A DNA stretch of 35,505 bases from CAYOZL01 sp964408435. GTDB taxonomy: Bacteria; Bdellovibrionota_C; UBA2361; SZUA-149; CAYOZL01. The stretch is taken from positions 1 through 35,505 of the forward strand of contig CAYOZL010000019.1 in the NCBI GenBank assembly GCA_964408435.1, written 5' to 3'. Within the stretch, counting starts at the first letter, position 1, and the number at the start of each line of letters is the position of its first letter. The notes beneath the pieces were generated by a model. It saw only the letters and a list, made by a program, of their open reading frames with translations, searched no databases and was not told the DNA's origin. This document shows, one piece after another, positions 1-9,367 of the stretch. The position numbers were made by a program, and so were the translations under genes.

Positions 1-69
1 TTTGGCTCAATATTGACACTTTCAGCCACTATTGATCGTAAAAGCATAGAATCTCGCCAAGTAGAGTAG
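1..69 (+). CDS. Possible C-terminal end of an upstream protein (partial)
   Basis: Frame 1 is open from the first base and stops at TAG 67-69, giving 22 residues ending in SIESRQVE. It could be the tail of a gene entering from the left. The minus strand also has an ATG near base 50 opening leftward, so the direction is uncertain. Nothing in it identifies a family. Confidence 0.25.
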   Translation, partial: FGSILTLSATIDRKSIESRQVE

Positions 70-107
70 CTTTTAGGATAAAATTTACTATAAATGTCCA
101 GCATTTT

Positions 108-136
108 TTGACAACTTCTTAAAGCATGATTATAGC
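108..136 (+). promoter_or_regulatory. Sigma-70-like promoter of the J-protein gene
   Basis: TTGACA at 108-113 is followed by a 17-base spacer and TATAGC at 131-136, a good match to the vegetative consensus, 21 bases before the ATG at 158. This leaves a very short leader. Confidence 0.55.
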
Positions 137-157
137 AGACTATAGAGAATATATCAT

Positions 158-1084
158 ATGCAATATCAAGACTACTATAAATCACTAGGAGTGAAGAAAG
201 GCGCCTCAAAAGAGGAGATCTCAAAAGCCTATAAAAAGCTCGCTAGGAAATACCACCCAGATGTAAACAAAGAGTCTGATGCAGAAGATAAGTTCAAAAA
301 AATCTCTGAGGCATATGAAGTTCTAAAAGACGAGAAGAAAAGAAAACAATACGATACCTTTGGTTCAAGTATGAATAATGGGGGCAGCCAAGCAAACTGG
401 GAAGATATCCTTTCTCAAAGTGGATTTGGAGGAGCTGGCAGGAGAGGTAAAAGAAACGGTAACTTTCAATTTGAATCAAATGGATTTAGTGATTTTTTTA
501 ACTCACTATTTAGTGAAGGACAGCAATTTAGTCACCCAGCTCATTCAAGAGCACAAAAAGCACAAGACTATACTGCAACAATAGAAGTGAGTCTTGAAGA
601 AGCTGCAAATAGAGTAAACAAATCAATTAAACTAAGAACTGATAGCGGAGTTAAAACCTACCAAATAAAAATTCCTGCAAAAATTAAAAACGGTAAAACA
701 ATCAGATTAGCAGGCCAAGGATCTCAAAATGGAGCAAAACCAGGAGACCTTCTTTTAAAAGTAAAAATATTACCGCATAGTAAATTCAAACTTAAAGAAG
801 ATGGTAAAATTTCTTATACACTGAAACTAAGCCCTTGGGAGTCTGCACTTGGAACGAAAGTAGAAGTCCCTACTCTTTTTGGACCTGTAAGCTTAAAAAT
901 TCCTTCAGGCACTAGCTCTAGCACTACTTTTAAACTTAAATCTAAAGGACTTCCACTTACTGAAAAAAGTAATGCTGATATGCTTATTAAAACAAAAGTA
1001 TGCTTACCCAAGAAATTGTCTGAAAAAGAAAAAGAGCTTTTTTCAGAACTAAAAACTGTTTCTGAGTATAATCCTAGAAGCTAA
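158..1084 (+). CDS. cbpA: CbpA-type DnaJ co-chaperone (J domain plus C-terminal substrate-binding domains, no zinc finger)
   Basis: The protein has 308 residues, the usual length of CbpA. The N-terminal J domain runs over about residues 5-70 with the HPD motif at 33-35, which stimulates the Hsp70 (DnaK) ATPase. A Gly/Asn/Ser-rich linker follows (about 70-130), then two beta-rich C-terminal domains (about 140-300) with the typical run of IPAKIKNGKTIRLAGQG. There are no CXXCXGXG repeats, so this is a type II/CbpA protein rather than a full DnaJ. It acts in the cytoplasm. It stands alone behind its own promoter and looks like an ordinary housekeeping gene. Confidence 0.9.
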   Translation: MQYQDYYKSLGVKKGASKEEISKAYKKLARKYHPDVNKESDAEDKFKKISEAYEVLKDEKKRKQYDTFGSSMNNGGSQANWEDILSQSGFGGAGRRGKRNGNFQFESNGFSDFFNSLFSEGQQFSHPAHSRAQKAQDYTATIEVSLEEAANRVNKSIKLRTDSGVKTYQIKIPAKIKNGKTIRLAGQGSQNGAKPGDLLLKVKILPHSKFKLKEDGKISYTLKLSPWESALGTKVEVPTLFGPVSLKIPSGTSSSTTFKLKSKGLPLTEKSNADMLIKTKVCLPKKLSEKEKELFSELKTVSEYNPRS

Positions 1085-1191
1085 TTATTAACGAACTAGA
1101 GTCAGAGATTATATAGAGCAAAATCTACAGAGCTCCAGTCTATTAGGAGATAAAAATTCAATACACTCTTAAAAAATAATTCTTATTAAGG

Positions 1192-1794
1192 TTATTTGTT
1201 AATTACTTTAACTATGCACTCAAAAAAAATAGTGACAATCTTATCGACATTTGCAATTGCAATTGATGGGTCTTCAATGCCATAATTCTGCCAAATTAAG
1301 TCTTTTCTCCCTGTAACACGAAAAGTATTATCAATTTCTTTTTTAATCAAAATAGGAATTTCTAAATTTTTTACGACTCCTAACATTGTTAAACTTCCTA
1401 CGATTACTTCATTACAAATTGACTTTGGCTTCATCTTGTTCAAATTACAATTTTGTTTAATCTGATCTAATTTAAAAAAAATATTTGGATATTGATTTAG
1501 ATTCATTACCTCTTTTAATCTATAATCTCTTGAAATATTTTCAGTATCAAAACTCTCTACATCAAAGACTATCTCTGCTACTATAGAATTCAAATCTCTT
1601 GCTTTCTTAAGCCAAACTTTCCCTGAAAGACTCTTTACCACTCCCTTAACAACATGCCAGGTTGAACCTAACTCAAATCTCACCTCAACATTATTTGTAT
1701 TAAGTTCTTGTAACAATATACTATTAGACTGACTCAAAATAAATTTTGGGGTAAATAATATGCAAAAAAAAATGAATACTATTGCTTTGATCAT
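1192..1794 (-). CDS. YceI-family periplasmic protein
   Basis: The product has 200 residues. An N-terminal hydrophobic stretch (IKAIVFIFFCILFTPKFILS) looks like a Sec signal peptide. The rest fits the YceI/polyisoprenoid-binding lipocalin-like family: an early FELGSTWHVVKG strand, a central VEIVFDVESFDT-like segment, an RDxRLKExMNLNxYP motif, and a late strand with LTMLGVVKNLEIPI. The family binds polyisoprenoid or other lipids in the periplasm. It is monocistronic and convergent with the J-protein gene. The exact ligand cannot be inferred. Confidence 0.82.
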   Translation of the reverse strand: MIKAIVFIFFCILFTPKFILSQSNSILLQELNTNNVEVRFELGSTWHVVKGVVKSLSGKVWLKKARDLNSIVAEIVFDVESFDTENISRDYRLKEVMNLNQYPNIFFKLDQIKQNCNLNKMKPKSICNEVIVGSLTMLGVVKNLEIPILIKKEIDNTFRVTGRKDLIWQNYGIEDPSIAIANVDKIVTIFFECIVKVINK

Positions 1795-1919
1795 AGGTCT
1801 TTATTTTTAGTAGTAAAATGTTTTTGTATAAATATAGACATCTAAACAAAAAGTTTATTCTATATTTAATTAAAAATAGAGATTTTTACAAGAGTAGCTA
1901 CAGTTGTTATATTTTATAA

Positions 1920-3326
1920 GTGAAACTTAGATCATACAAAAAAATAACTTTAGTGCTAATACTCCTTTCTATTACTAGCTATAGATTCTTCACTAAACAG
2001 AACTGGGCATTTAGTTGTAGCAAACCCTCTGATAATTTTTCGCAACAGATGATTAGGCTAGCAACGTTAATGCAAAATTTTTATGAATCAACTCCTAGAT
2101 CAAAAAATGACATCTCCTCTAAGCCCTCTAAGTATTGGGAAAAAGGATTTAAAGACTCTAAAAATAATCTAAAAAATGCTCTTGAAGAAATTAGACTTAA
2201 CATAAACAAATGCAAAGAAATAAATAAGGTACCATCTTACCTTACCAACCTTAACAAAACAGTTAAGAGTCTTTCCCATATAGGCTCAAAAAAACATCAA
2301 TTTGGCTTTAACGTAGAGGATTTAAAATACATCAAAGATACTCAAAAACTTACTTCAATACCTAGAATTCTAAAAAATCAAAAATTTTTAAATGCTCTTT
2401 CTCCACCACTAAACTTAGATCAAGCAAAACATTATTTAGAGATAACTAACAAAAAACTAAGTCAAAAAGATCGTTTAATCTATTTTTCATATATCTCTAG
2501 ACACCTTGGAACTCCTGACAATGAAGATGCATTTGGAAGACTATTAATAATTGTCCCTGGGGAAATAGAGAAATGGGTACAATTTGGGATACATAGAAAT
2601 AACCTAGAAGTAAAAAACGTTTCAGTCATTTCTGTTAACAAAGAGACTCACGATACATACTATAGTGACAACTATCGTATTAGGAATGAAAAGAATTTAA
2701 TTACTTTTAAACATAGATATTTTTATAATCTTGAGAAGAAGTATGACACACAAATTGATCGTTGTGTTACTTGTCATACTACAGGAGTAATACCAATTAT
2801 TCCTGAAAAAAATTCTGTTTCTAAAAAGGAGATTCCACAGTTAATAAAAGCAAATAATCGATTTCTTTCATACATGCCTCCTAAATTTGGAGGATATATC
2901 TCGGAGTTGAGGAGTGGGCCAGTCTTAGGAAAAATTAAAGAGACTAACCAGAGAATGACATTACTTAGGAGATGCGCGCCAAAAGTATCACTAGACATTA
3001 AGAAAAAAATAGCTTCATCAATGAACTGTGCAACATGTCATAATAATAAAGCGTTGGGTAGCTTTTACTTTCCATTTAAAAAAATAATGCTTCACGAAGC
3101 AATAATAAATGGCAATATGCCACCAGCAAAATCATACCTTTCTAGAGATACAGTTCAAGATACAAGCTCACTATCTAAATTTGAGCGTAAAACTATTTAC
3201 GAATGCCTTATAGAAGAATATTTTGGCAATGTAAGAAATAAATCAACTATTGATTCGGAACTGTACAAGTGGTTAATAAATGATCAAGAATTTGGCGTCA
3301 GAGGATCTTCCTCAGTCCAACCATAA
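1920..3326 (+). CDS. Exported di-CXXCH cytochrome c-like protein
   Basis: The product has 468 residues from a GTG start. Residues about 8-22 form a hydrophobic segment (ITLVLILLSITSY), probably a signal anchor or signal peptide. Two c-type haem attachment motifs are visible, CVTCH starting near residue 282 and CATCH near residue 370, so it is probably a periplasmic dihaem protein. The N-terminal 250 residues are Lys-rich and not recognised. Its 3' end overlaps the convergent oxygenase gene by 43 bases. An electron-transfer or sensing role is likely, but no partner is evident nearby. There is no clear Shine-Dalgarno sequence before the GTG, so the start is uncertain. Confidence 0.7.
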   Translation: MKLRSYKKITLVLILLSITSYRFFTKQNWAFSCSKPSDNFSQQMIRLATLMQNFYESTPRSKNDISSKPSKYWEKGFKDSKNNLKNALEEIRLNINKCKEINKVPSYLTNLNKTVKSLSHIGSKKHQFGFNVEDLKYIKDTQKLTSIPRILKNQKFLNALSPPLNLDQAKHYLEITNKKLSQKDRLIYFSYISRHLGTPDNEDAFGRLLIIVPGEIEKWVQFGIHRNNLEVKNVSVISVNKETHDTYYSDNYRIRNEKNLITFKHRYFYNLEKKYDTQIDRCVTCHTTGVIPIIPEKNSVSKKEIPQLIKANNRFLSYMPPKFGGYISELRSGPVLGKIKETNQRMTLLRRCAPKVSLDIKKKIASSMNCATCHNNKALGSFYFPFKKIMLHEAIINGNMPPAKSYLSRDTVQDTSSLSKFERKTIYECLIEEYFGNVRNKSTIDSELYKWLINDQEFGVRGSSSVQP

Positions 3327-4111
3327 CAAGTTACCGCTTTCCAGCTATTTCCTTTTTTTTCACGTTTACTTTCAGCAGTTTTACAAGTCACTCCCTGCCC
3401 TTCAAAACTAGTCAATGGTAAATACCATTCTGAAACTTGCTCTATATTACTTGGTAAATAATGACAAGCTAAAGACCTACGCCATCTAGACTTATCTTTA
3501 TTAGGAGGAGAGCCATGTAAAATATTACCATTAAAAACCACAGCATCTCCAGGTTCTAAAATCGGAAAATAGATCTTAGTTTCTGGCTCAAGATTTACTC
3601 CATGCCGTCCACTTAATGTTCGAGCTCTAGGTTGCTCTTCTTCTAATTCATCAATTATTTCATACTTCTTCTTATGGCTACCAGGGACTAAAGCTAACCC
3701 TCCATTCAATGAATCTACTTTGTCTAAAGCAACCCATATACCTGTACACGGATAAGGTTCTGCTTCAAAATAATAGTTATCCCAGTGCAATCCTTGGCCT
3801 GGGGTTCCTGGGGGCTTGTAGTAATAAATAGTTTGAGCGGCCAAAGGCTTCACACCTAAAAGATTTTCTAGCAGTTTTTCAAAAATAGGATTCAACATAA
3901 CATCTTTTGCATGATCCCAGTACATTTCTGGTTTTACTACTCTCCAATTCTGTAATGGAGATTCGTTTTCTCGATTTGAGCTAACTAGGACCTCACGCTC
4001 TTTAACGACATTAGAATAATGCTTATTAATTTGTTTAACTTTTTCTAGGGTCAATAAATTCTTTAGTAATAAAAATCCGTTATCATCCCATTTTTGCTTA
4101 TCAATCTTCAT
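3284..4111 (-). CDS. PhyH-family Fe(II)/2-oxoglutarate dioxygenase, copy 1
   Basis: The 275-residue protein carries the facial triad of Fe(II)/2-oxoglutarate oxygenases: HWD at 109-111 and His199 in ILHGSPPN, with an Arg pair at 211-212 suited to bind the 2-oxoglutarate carboxylate. This is the phytanoyl-CoA dioxygenase (PhyH) family, whose members hydroxylate or otherwise oxidise small molecules. AAGGA precedes the ATG. It is clearly a paralogue of the gene at 32238-33008: they share KWDxxGFLL at the N-terminus, the HWDNYY block and SPPNKDxxRWRRSLACHY near the C-terminus. The pair bracket the biosynthetic region. The substrate is unknown; oxidation of an arginine-derived intermediate is one possibility by context. 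Confidence 0.85.
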   Translation of the reverse strand: MKIDKQKWDDNGFLLLKNLLTLEKVKQINKHYSNVVKEREVLVSSNRENESPLQNWRVVKPEMYWDHAKDVMLNPIFEKLLENLLGVKPLAAQTIYYYKPPGTPGQGLHWDNYYFEAEPYPCTGIWVALDKVDSLNGGLALVPGSHKKKYEIIDELEEEQPRARTLSGRHGVNLEPETKIYFPILEPGDAVVFNGNILHGSPPNKDKSRWRRSLACHYLPSNIEQVSEWYLPLTSFEGQGVTCKTAESKREKKGNSWKAVTCYGWTEEDPLTPNS

Positions 4112-4325
4112 AGTTAAATCCTTATTTGCACAAGTATATCAAAAACGTTTTGACTAAAGCAAACTAGTATCAAAAAATTATCGCTCTAGAAGAATTAATA
4201 TTTTTATTTTTAAATTTCTAAGAAGTAATATCTTACTTTGCAACAAAAACAAATCTAATCGTTCTCTACTTAACTATATTTATTCTGGCTTGTGGAAGCT
4301 CAAGAACTCCTACTTAAGTAAATTA

Positions 4326-6243
4326 CTAAAATGAGGCTGTCGTATTACTATCAGNNNNNNNNNNNNNNNNNNNNNNNNNNNNNNNNNNNNNNNNNNNNNN
4401 NNNNNNNNNNNNNNNNNNNNNNNNNNNNNNNNNNNNNNNNNNNNNNNNNNNNNNAGCTATTCGAGTCTGACGAATTACTATCAGAGCTATTCGAGTCTGA
4501 CGAATTACTATCAGAGCTATTCGAGTCTGACGAATTACTCTCAGAGCTATTCGAGTCTGACGAATTACTCTCAGAGCTATTCGAGTCTGACAAATTACTA
4601 TCAGAGCTATTCGAGTCTGACAAATTACCATCAGAGCTATTCGAGTCTGACGAATTACTACTAAAGCTTTCAGAATCTTCTTCTACTCTTAAAGCTCGTG
4701 CTTGAGGCACTCTCATTATAGTAGCTACGCTTTCTCCTGCAGAAGATTTCATTATCCTATTATAGTCTATATTCTCCTCTGAAGAAAAAACTCTTAGCAA
4801 CTCTCCAGTTATTCTATCACCTTCTTCAAGAGTTTCTACAGTAACAATTCCCGTAAAGTCATAACCTATTTCTTCATGTAATGGGATATCTAAAGTGTTT
4901 TCTAATCTCCATATTGAACGACTAAGACTAATCTTCTCACCATTGGGATCGAACAAAGAAACTTTAATATCCATACTCTTTGAGCTTACGTTCAAAATCT
5001 TTAACCAATTTGCAGCTCTCAGATTAGTATCAATAGAAAAAGTAATTTCAGAACTAGAGGATTTACTAATATCACTTGCTTGTGCGGCATAAGCCCAAGT
5101 CAAATCATTGGTATCATGACCATAAAATAAACTCTGCACTAAGATACCTGAACTATTAGCATAATCGCCAACACATCTTGCTGTAAGAGTTCCTACATTA
5201 AGTTCACCTAAATAATCATTCAAATTAAAATGCTTTTGAGTAAATGGTAACATTCGTATAATCTCTTTATGCAACTCTATGTTGTCTCTAGACTTTACTA
5301 GGACTTCAACATCTATAGTTGAATTAGAAGGATTAACAATTTCTCCCCAATTCTTAGCAGGCCCCATAGTAGAGGCAGTTATAGGAGCTGGCTGACAAGA
5401 GCCCTCCCTAGAACCTAAAACAAACGCAAAAGAATAAGAATTATCACTTCGATAGCCATACCTTGATACAAAAGCTCCGTATGGCTGCTGCATATCTTCT
5501 GGGATAATTGTATAAGTCCCCATTTGCTCACCATGTTGGTGACCTAGTGGAATATCAATACGTGCCCCTGCAGCCAGATCGCTGACTCTAGTTGACTGAT
5601 TTTTATCGTATGTACCGTCTTCTAAATTAACAGAAATATCTAAATTCAAAGACTCTTTTCCAGGATTATAAATTGACAACCAGTTCTGAGTAGGCGCATC
5701 TTTAACTTGTTCCAAGTTAAAAGAATTATATGACCCCTTAGTTTTACCTTGAGAAGGTGCATTAACAGGAATAGAATATGCAAATTCTAATTTATTATTA
5801 GAACTGCTCTTTTTATATATCATTGTTGAACATTGAATCTCAGAAGCGCTATCGTCTAAATTACTAATAGAAAATGTTCCATAATTATTTTTAATATTAT
5901 AATCATCTAAAGCTATATGGACATTTCCGTTTGGTAAAACCTCTACTACTTTTTCTCCTAAATTACTCCCAGTATGATCAACTAAAGAAAAATGTAAAAC
6001 TGATAGATCATCGCTGAGATTAGAGCACTCTACTACATTAGTCATGTCTAGAAGACCTATCCATACCCCAATCATTTCTATAGGATTATTTTCCAATAAA
6101 TTTTCGTTATCAGAACCACAATCCCCAGTTCTACAGTTAGGATTTGGGAAGCCTAGAACGAAGATGCCTACTAGAGATACAAATACCAATAAAAATAATA
6201 AATATATGTCGTTTTTTTTATTGAAAATTCTTTTATTATTCAT
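4326..6243 (-). CDS. Surface-anchored or exported protein with C-terminal Asp-Ser-Asn repeat, interrupted by an assembly gap
   Basis: About 600 residues are readable. A hydrophobic segment at about residues 13-33 (IYLLFLLVFVSLVGIFVLGF) is a signal or anchor. The middle consists of beta-rich, Asn/Ser-rich repeats of about 120 residues with phrases such as NWLSIYNPGKESLNLDISV, NWGEIVNPSNSTIDVEVLV and NWLKILNVSSKSMDIKVSL, so three similar domains are likely. The C-terminus is a D-S-N-S-S repeat encoded by 30-base units, broken by 100 N at 4355-4454. Left of the gap the frame resumes as DSNTTASF and stops at TAG 4326-4328. The two sides are in different frames, so the N run is a placeholder; the true gap should be a multiple of 30 bases. 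No sorting motif is visible. Confidence 0.75.
4341..4664. repeat. 30-bp tandem repeat encoding DSNSS units, with 100-base N gap
   Basis: About seven near-identical 30-base units are visible at 4455-4664, and the same motif resumes at 4341-4354 left of the N run (4355-4454). Units differ by single bases (tatcag/tctcag, gacg/gaca), changing D to E or G and S to L. The array collapsed in assembly, so its copy number is unknown. Confidence 0.9.
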
Positions 6244-6453
6244 GTTACTTTTAGCCTATAGATCAATAAATATTATTCTCACTACTCAAAGATACATTGA
6301 TGATTATCTTCAGCTATATGATGCTAGAAAAGACAATAGGGTCTCAAAATTTTTTCTAAACGCAATTAAGTTAAATCATTATGCTTGCTACTAATAACTT
6401 AAACCTATTTACTATATGTTAATCGTTACTTTTAATGCTAATTTAGTCTAACT

Positions 6454-8472
6454 TTGAAATTGCCATTTTCTAATTATATGAGTCTACCAGTGTCAATTAA
6501 GGTAATTTTTAGCCTTACTATGTCATTTTTGGTTGTCTACATAGTTTATTCTGCATCTTTAGACTATCCTAAATTCAATATCGCATCACTTAATCCTCAA
6601 ATTAAGAGTTTTCCTGTAAAGTTTAAAGGTCAAAGACTTAAACGAATTTTGGTCAATGTAGATATAGCAAAGATTCATCCAAACTTAGTTGAAGTTCATG
6701 CTGATGACTGCATAAACCTAATTAAAGTTAATGGTAAAAAAGTGGCTTCAACAAATCTTCCCCACTGCAACTGGGAACAACCAACTATAATTTCTCTAAA
6801 AAAACTACTGAAAAATGGTAAAAATATAATAGAATTAAATATTGAGAACTTTGGAGGCACTGGCAGGATAGACTTAAAATGGGTTCCTGATCATATTTTT
6901 TTTCCTTTAATGCTTTTTTTTATACTTCTACCTACTTACTTATATCTATACACAAACAACACTAGTAATAATTTTGGTTTTGCTAGCCCACACTTATCTT
7001 TAATTTTAATAATATATTCTGTAATTACCTTGCTAGGAGTAGGTTCAGTAAGTCCTACTTATGACGAAAGAGACGATATGAAGTTTATAAACTGTTCTCT
7101 GAATAACAGAAAAGACTGCAAAACTGATTTAACACAGGCAAGACTTCCCTATAACATACATATATGGGCGTCTAAGAATTTTGAAGATTTTACTGGAAAA
7201 AAATCTTGGATTACACACTATTTTATTAGCTACATATTTGGTTTTTGTATTGTAATCTTAATTTTTTACTTTTGTCTTAAAAGGTTCAACACATTTTATG
7301 CTACTTTATGCTCACTGCTTTTAATACTGAGCCCTTCTTTTATTTCATCAGCTAGAATGCTAGTAACTCATTCTAATATAATATTAATGTTTTTCATTTT
7401 CTGTTCAGTAATAACTCTCTATCGATTTTTGGATAAACCGGACATTGTTAGATTACTATTATTAGCATTTTTTTCAGCATCTTGTCTTGCTTCTAATTTA
7501 CTTGGAGCTGCAGTATTTGGAATTATTTTAGTATCTTACTTATTTTTTATAATCATAAAAAAAGTAAGATTTAAACTTTGGCATCTAATTTATATTCCTA
7601 TCTGTATAGGAGCATTTTTCATACTCTCTCCTGCCCATCAAACACCTACTGGATTAAAACAACTTAACAATATCGTAAAATGGGGTAGTAGAGGTCATTA
7701 CAGATATTGGAACTATTTTGGCGCTAATTCTTCGGAACCCCAATGGTGGTTCTCGCTACTTATTTTCATTTTTAAAACCAGTCCTATATTCTCCCCCTTA
7801 GTTGCTTTGCAACCAATCATATACTTCTTAAAAAAGAATAAAAATAATTTAGACCACTTCCTATTTTCCTTAACTATCTCTATTTTTGGTTACCTATTAA
7901 CCAAACCTATTCTTTTTAAATATTCAGCTCCTCATCATCAGTCTTTCTTAACGCCAATCGCATACTTAGTTATCACTTCATGCTTATTTGAACTTCATCG
8001 CTTATATATTACAAAAAACAAATATATTAAAATAAAATGCTCTATTGTTGCATTAGTTTTTTTCGTGCACTTACTAGATGTACTAAGATTTCATCCAAAT
8101 TATATTTTTTACGGTAATCAATTTAACAAAAAACTCATTGGTGAGTTTTACGGTCCAGCTGTTCTACATTGCCAAGATTTAAACCTTATAAATAGAAAAA
8201 TTGCTAAATTAACAAAAATAAGTGACAAGATAATTAAATTTCATGGATGTCCATTTAAGAATAGAAATTTTGTCGAATTTAACGACATTAAAGATACACG
8301 TAGATACAGATATGCTGTTTGGGATTACCTAAACTCTATCCATTTGCAAAGAAAAGGGAAGAAAAAATATATGAAGTTCTTGAATAATAACTGTAAAGAA
8401 ATTTACAGTTATACTTTCCCTCTCGATGTAGAAGCATATAAACTGTATCGTTGTTTTGATAAGGATAAATAA
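6454..8472 (+). CDS. Multi-pass membrane glycosyltransferase-like protein (GT-C fold, ArnT/PMT-like)
   Basis: The 672-residue product has an N-terminal transmembrane helix, a soluble beta-rich segment (about 40-140) and then about ten hydrophobic helices. A YDERDD motif near residue 206 lies in the first outer loop, where GT-39/ArnT-like enzymes place their catalytic Asp/Glu pair; WITHYFISYIFGF follows. These features suggest transfer of a sugar from a polyprenyl-phosphate donor to a protein or lipid outside the membrane. The neighbouring Ser/Asn-rich surface protein could be an acceptor, but that is a guess. The TTG start is uncertain; an ATG lies at 6478. Confidence 0.6.
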   Translation: MKLPFSNYMSLPVSIKVIFSLTMSFLVVYIVYSASLDYPKFNIASLNPQIKSFPVKFKGQRLKRILVNVDIAKIHPNLVEVHADDCINLIKVNGKKVASTNLPHCNWEQPTIISLKKLLKNGKNIIELNIENFGGTGRIDLKWVPDHIFFPLMLFFILLPTYLYLYTNNTSNNFGFASPHLSLILIIYSVITLLGVGSVSPTYDERDDMKFINCSLNNRKDCKTDLTQARLPYNIHIWASKNFEDFTGKKSWITHYFISYIFGFCIVILIFYFCLKRFNTFYATLCSLLLILSPSFISSARMLVTHSNIILMFFIFCSVITLYRFLDKPDIVRLLLLAFFSASCLASNLLGAAVFGIILVSYLFFIIIKKVRFKLWHLIYIPICIGAFFILSPAHQTPTGLKQLNNIVKWGSRGHYRYWNYFGANSSEPQWWFSLLIFIFKTSPIFSPLVALQPIIYFLKKNKNNLDHFLFSLTISIFGYLLTKPILFKYSAPHHQSFLTPIAYLVITSCLFELHRLYITKNKYIKIKCSIVALVFFVHLLDVLRFHPNYIFYGNQFNKKLIGEFYGPAVLHCQDLNLINRKIAKLTKISDKIIKFHGCPFKNRNFVEFNDIKDTRRYRYAVWDYLNSIHLQRKGKKKYMKFLNNNCKEIYSYTFPLDVEAYKLYRCFDKDK

Positions 8473-8476
8473 TAAA

Positions 8477-9016
8477 ATGTTTAGTAAAAAAATTTTAATT
8501 AAGATTCTGTCAGTTTTACCTTATGCTTTTATGGGCATAGTTTTATTCTTAGCTTTATCTTTTCTTGATCTCTTCTCCTTTTTAACAAATATTATCATGT
8601 ATAAAGGCATAATGAATGCTACTTTAACATTTATTATACAAGTCCTTTTCATCACTAAACATAAGGACTTAGATCTAAAACTCTCTGCTTGCTACTTGGC
8701 AATCGCATTTAATATCTCATTCCTAGTTATATTTCCTGTTACAATAGATCGCTCTGTTTCTGTTTATTTGTTAAGTAAGATAGAGGAAAATGTAGATGGA
8801 ATAAAAGAAAAGGACTTAGAAAAGTTTTTAATAGAAGAATATGTAGTTAAATTCTCAGCAGTTGAACGAAGAGTTAAAGAGCAAAAAATAAATAGAATAA
8901 TAGAATCTAGAAAAAACAAACTTCATTTAACTAAAATAGGTAGGAACTTTCTTTCATTCTGTAAATTAACTAGTAAAGTATTTCATACTGACAAACGATT
9001 TATATATAATAAATAA
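8477..9016 (+). CDS. Small membrane protein with charged C-terminal domain, unknown function
   Basis: Starting at ATG 8477, four bases after the previous stop, gives 179 residues. Three or four hydrophobic segments fill residues 1-95. The remainder is soluble and very Lys/Glu-rich (KEKDLEKFLIEEYVVKFSAV and onwards) and ends near a LTKIGRNFLSF stretch that resembles the wing of a winged-helix fold. It probably shares a transcript with the preceding transferase. The family is not recognised. Confidence 0.6.
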   Translation: MFSKKILIKILSVLPYAFMGIVLFLALSFLDLFSFLTNIIMYKGIMNATLTFIIQVLFITKHKDLDLKLSACYLAIAFNISFLVIFPVTIDRSVSVYLLSKIEENVDGIKEKDLEKFLIEEYVVKFSAVERRVKEQKINRIIESRKNKLHLTKIGRNFLSFCKLTSKVFHTDKRFIYNK

Positions 9017-9065
9017 TTTACTAAACTTTAAACTAATGACAACTAAAACTATTTAATATTAATAT

Positions 9066-9095
9066 TTGACTATTTTTACTTACAAATGCTAAAAT
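9066..9095 (+). promoter_or_regulatory. Candidate promoter for short peptide 1
   Basis: TTGACT at 9066-9071, an 18-base spacer and TAAAAT at 9090-9095 lie 38 bases before the peptide start. It is the best promoter-like match in the intergenic stretch. Confidence 0.45.
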
Positions 9096-9133
9096 TAATA
9101 CTAGATAGGTGTGTATATTTTCAGGAGATAAAT

Positions 9134-9262
9134 ATGAAAAAAAAAGAAAGTAAAGAAAATAAAAAAAGTATTGAAAAAAAAGAATATTCTCGCCCAGAAA
9201 TTAAAAAGCATGGCTCACTAGAAAAAACTAAAGCAGCAGCCAACTCTTCTCTTCGTTGGTAA
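9134..9262 (+). CDS. Short peptide 1: RiPP-type precursor candidate, 42 residues, ends in Arg-Trp
   Basis: AGGAG at 9123-9127 precedes the ATG by a good spacing. The 42-residue product is very Lys/Glu-rich up to residue 17 and then reads YSRPEIKKHGSLEKT from residue 18. This resembles the YxxPxL...G...T leader motif bound by PqqD-like (RRE) proteins in lasso-peptide pathways. The C-terminal ten residues are AAANSSLRW with the preceding Lys. There is no Asp or Glu after residue 30, so a lasso ring is not possible. It matches peptide 2 (27804-27932) position by position: Tyr18, Pro21, Glu22, Lys24, Ser28, Glu30-Lys31, Ser38-Ser39, Trp42, equal length. An HPr-kinase-like gene follows. Whether it is a product precursor or a scaffold cannot be told. 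Confidence 0.82.
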   Translation: MKKKESKENKKSIEKKEYSRPEIKKHGSLEKTKAAANSSLRW

Positions 9263-9278
9263 GTTTCATTACCTAGCT

Positions 9279-9311
9279 AAAAAGGAGTGCAACACATTAG
9301 TATTCCTTTTT
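9279..9311 (+). terminator. Hairpin between peptide 1 and the kinase-like gene
   Basis: AAAAAGGA (9279-9286) pairs with TCCTTTTT (9304-9311), an 8-bp stem ending in five T. It is weak but could act as an attenuating terminator, giving more peptide mRNA than kinase mRNA. Confidence 0.45.
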
Positions 9312-9367
9312 ACCCTCATCATTATAGTTTATTGCCTACAAGAACTAAGATGCTTATTCCCTAGTGA

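Noticed and set aside
4455..4664. Regular 30-bp repeats as a CRISPR array
   Set aside because: The units are contiguous with no unique spacers, lie in a coding frame and translate to a DSNSS repeat; no cas gene is near.
6242..6394. Small plus-strand ORF of 50 codons opposite the surface protein start
   Set aside because: It begins inside the reverse gene's start codon region, has no ribosome site or recognisable composition, and is probably chance.
9134..9262. Peptide 1 as a lasso peptide precursor
   Set aside because: The leader motif fits, but no Asp or Glu lies 7-9 residues after a core start, no B2-type leader peptidase is present, and the asparagine-synthetase-like protein looks like BLS next to a CEAS homologue.
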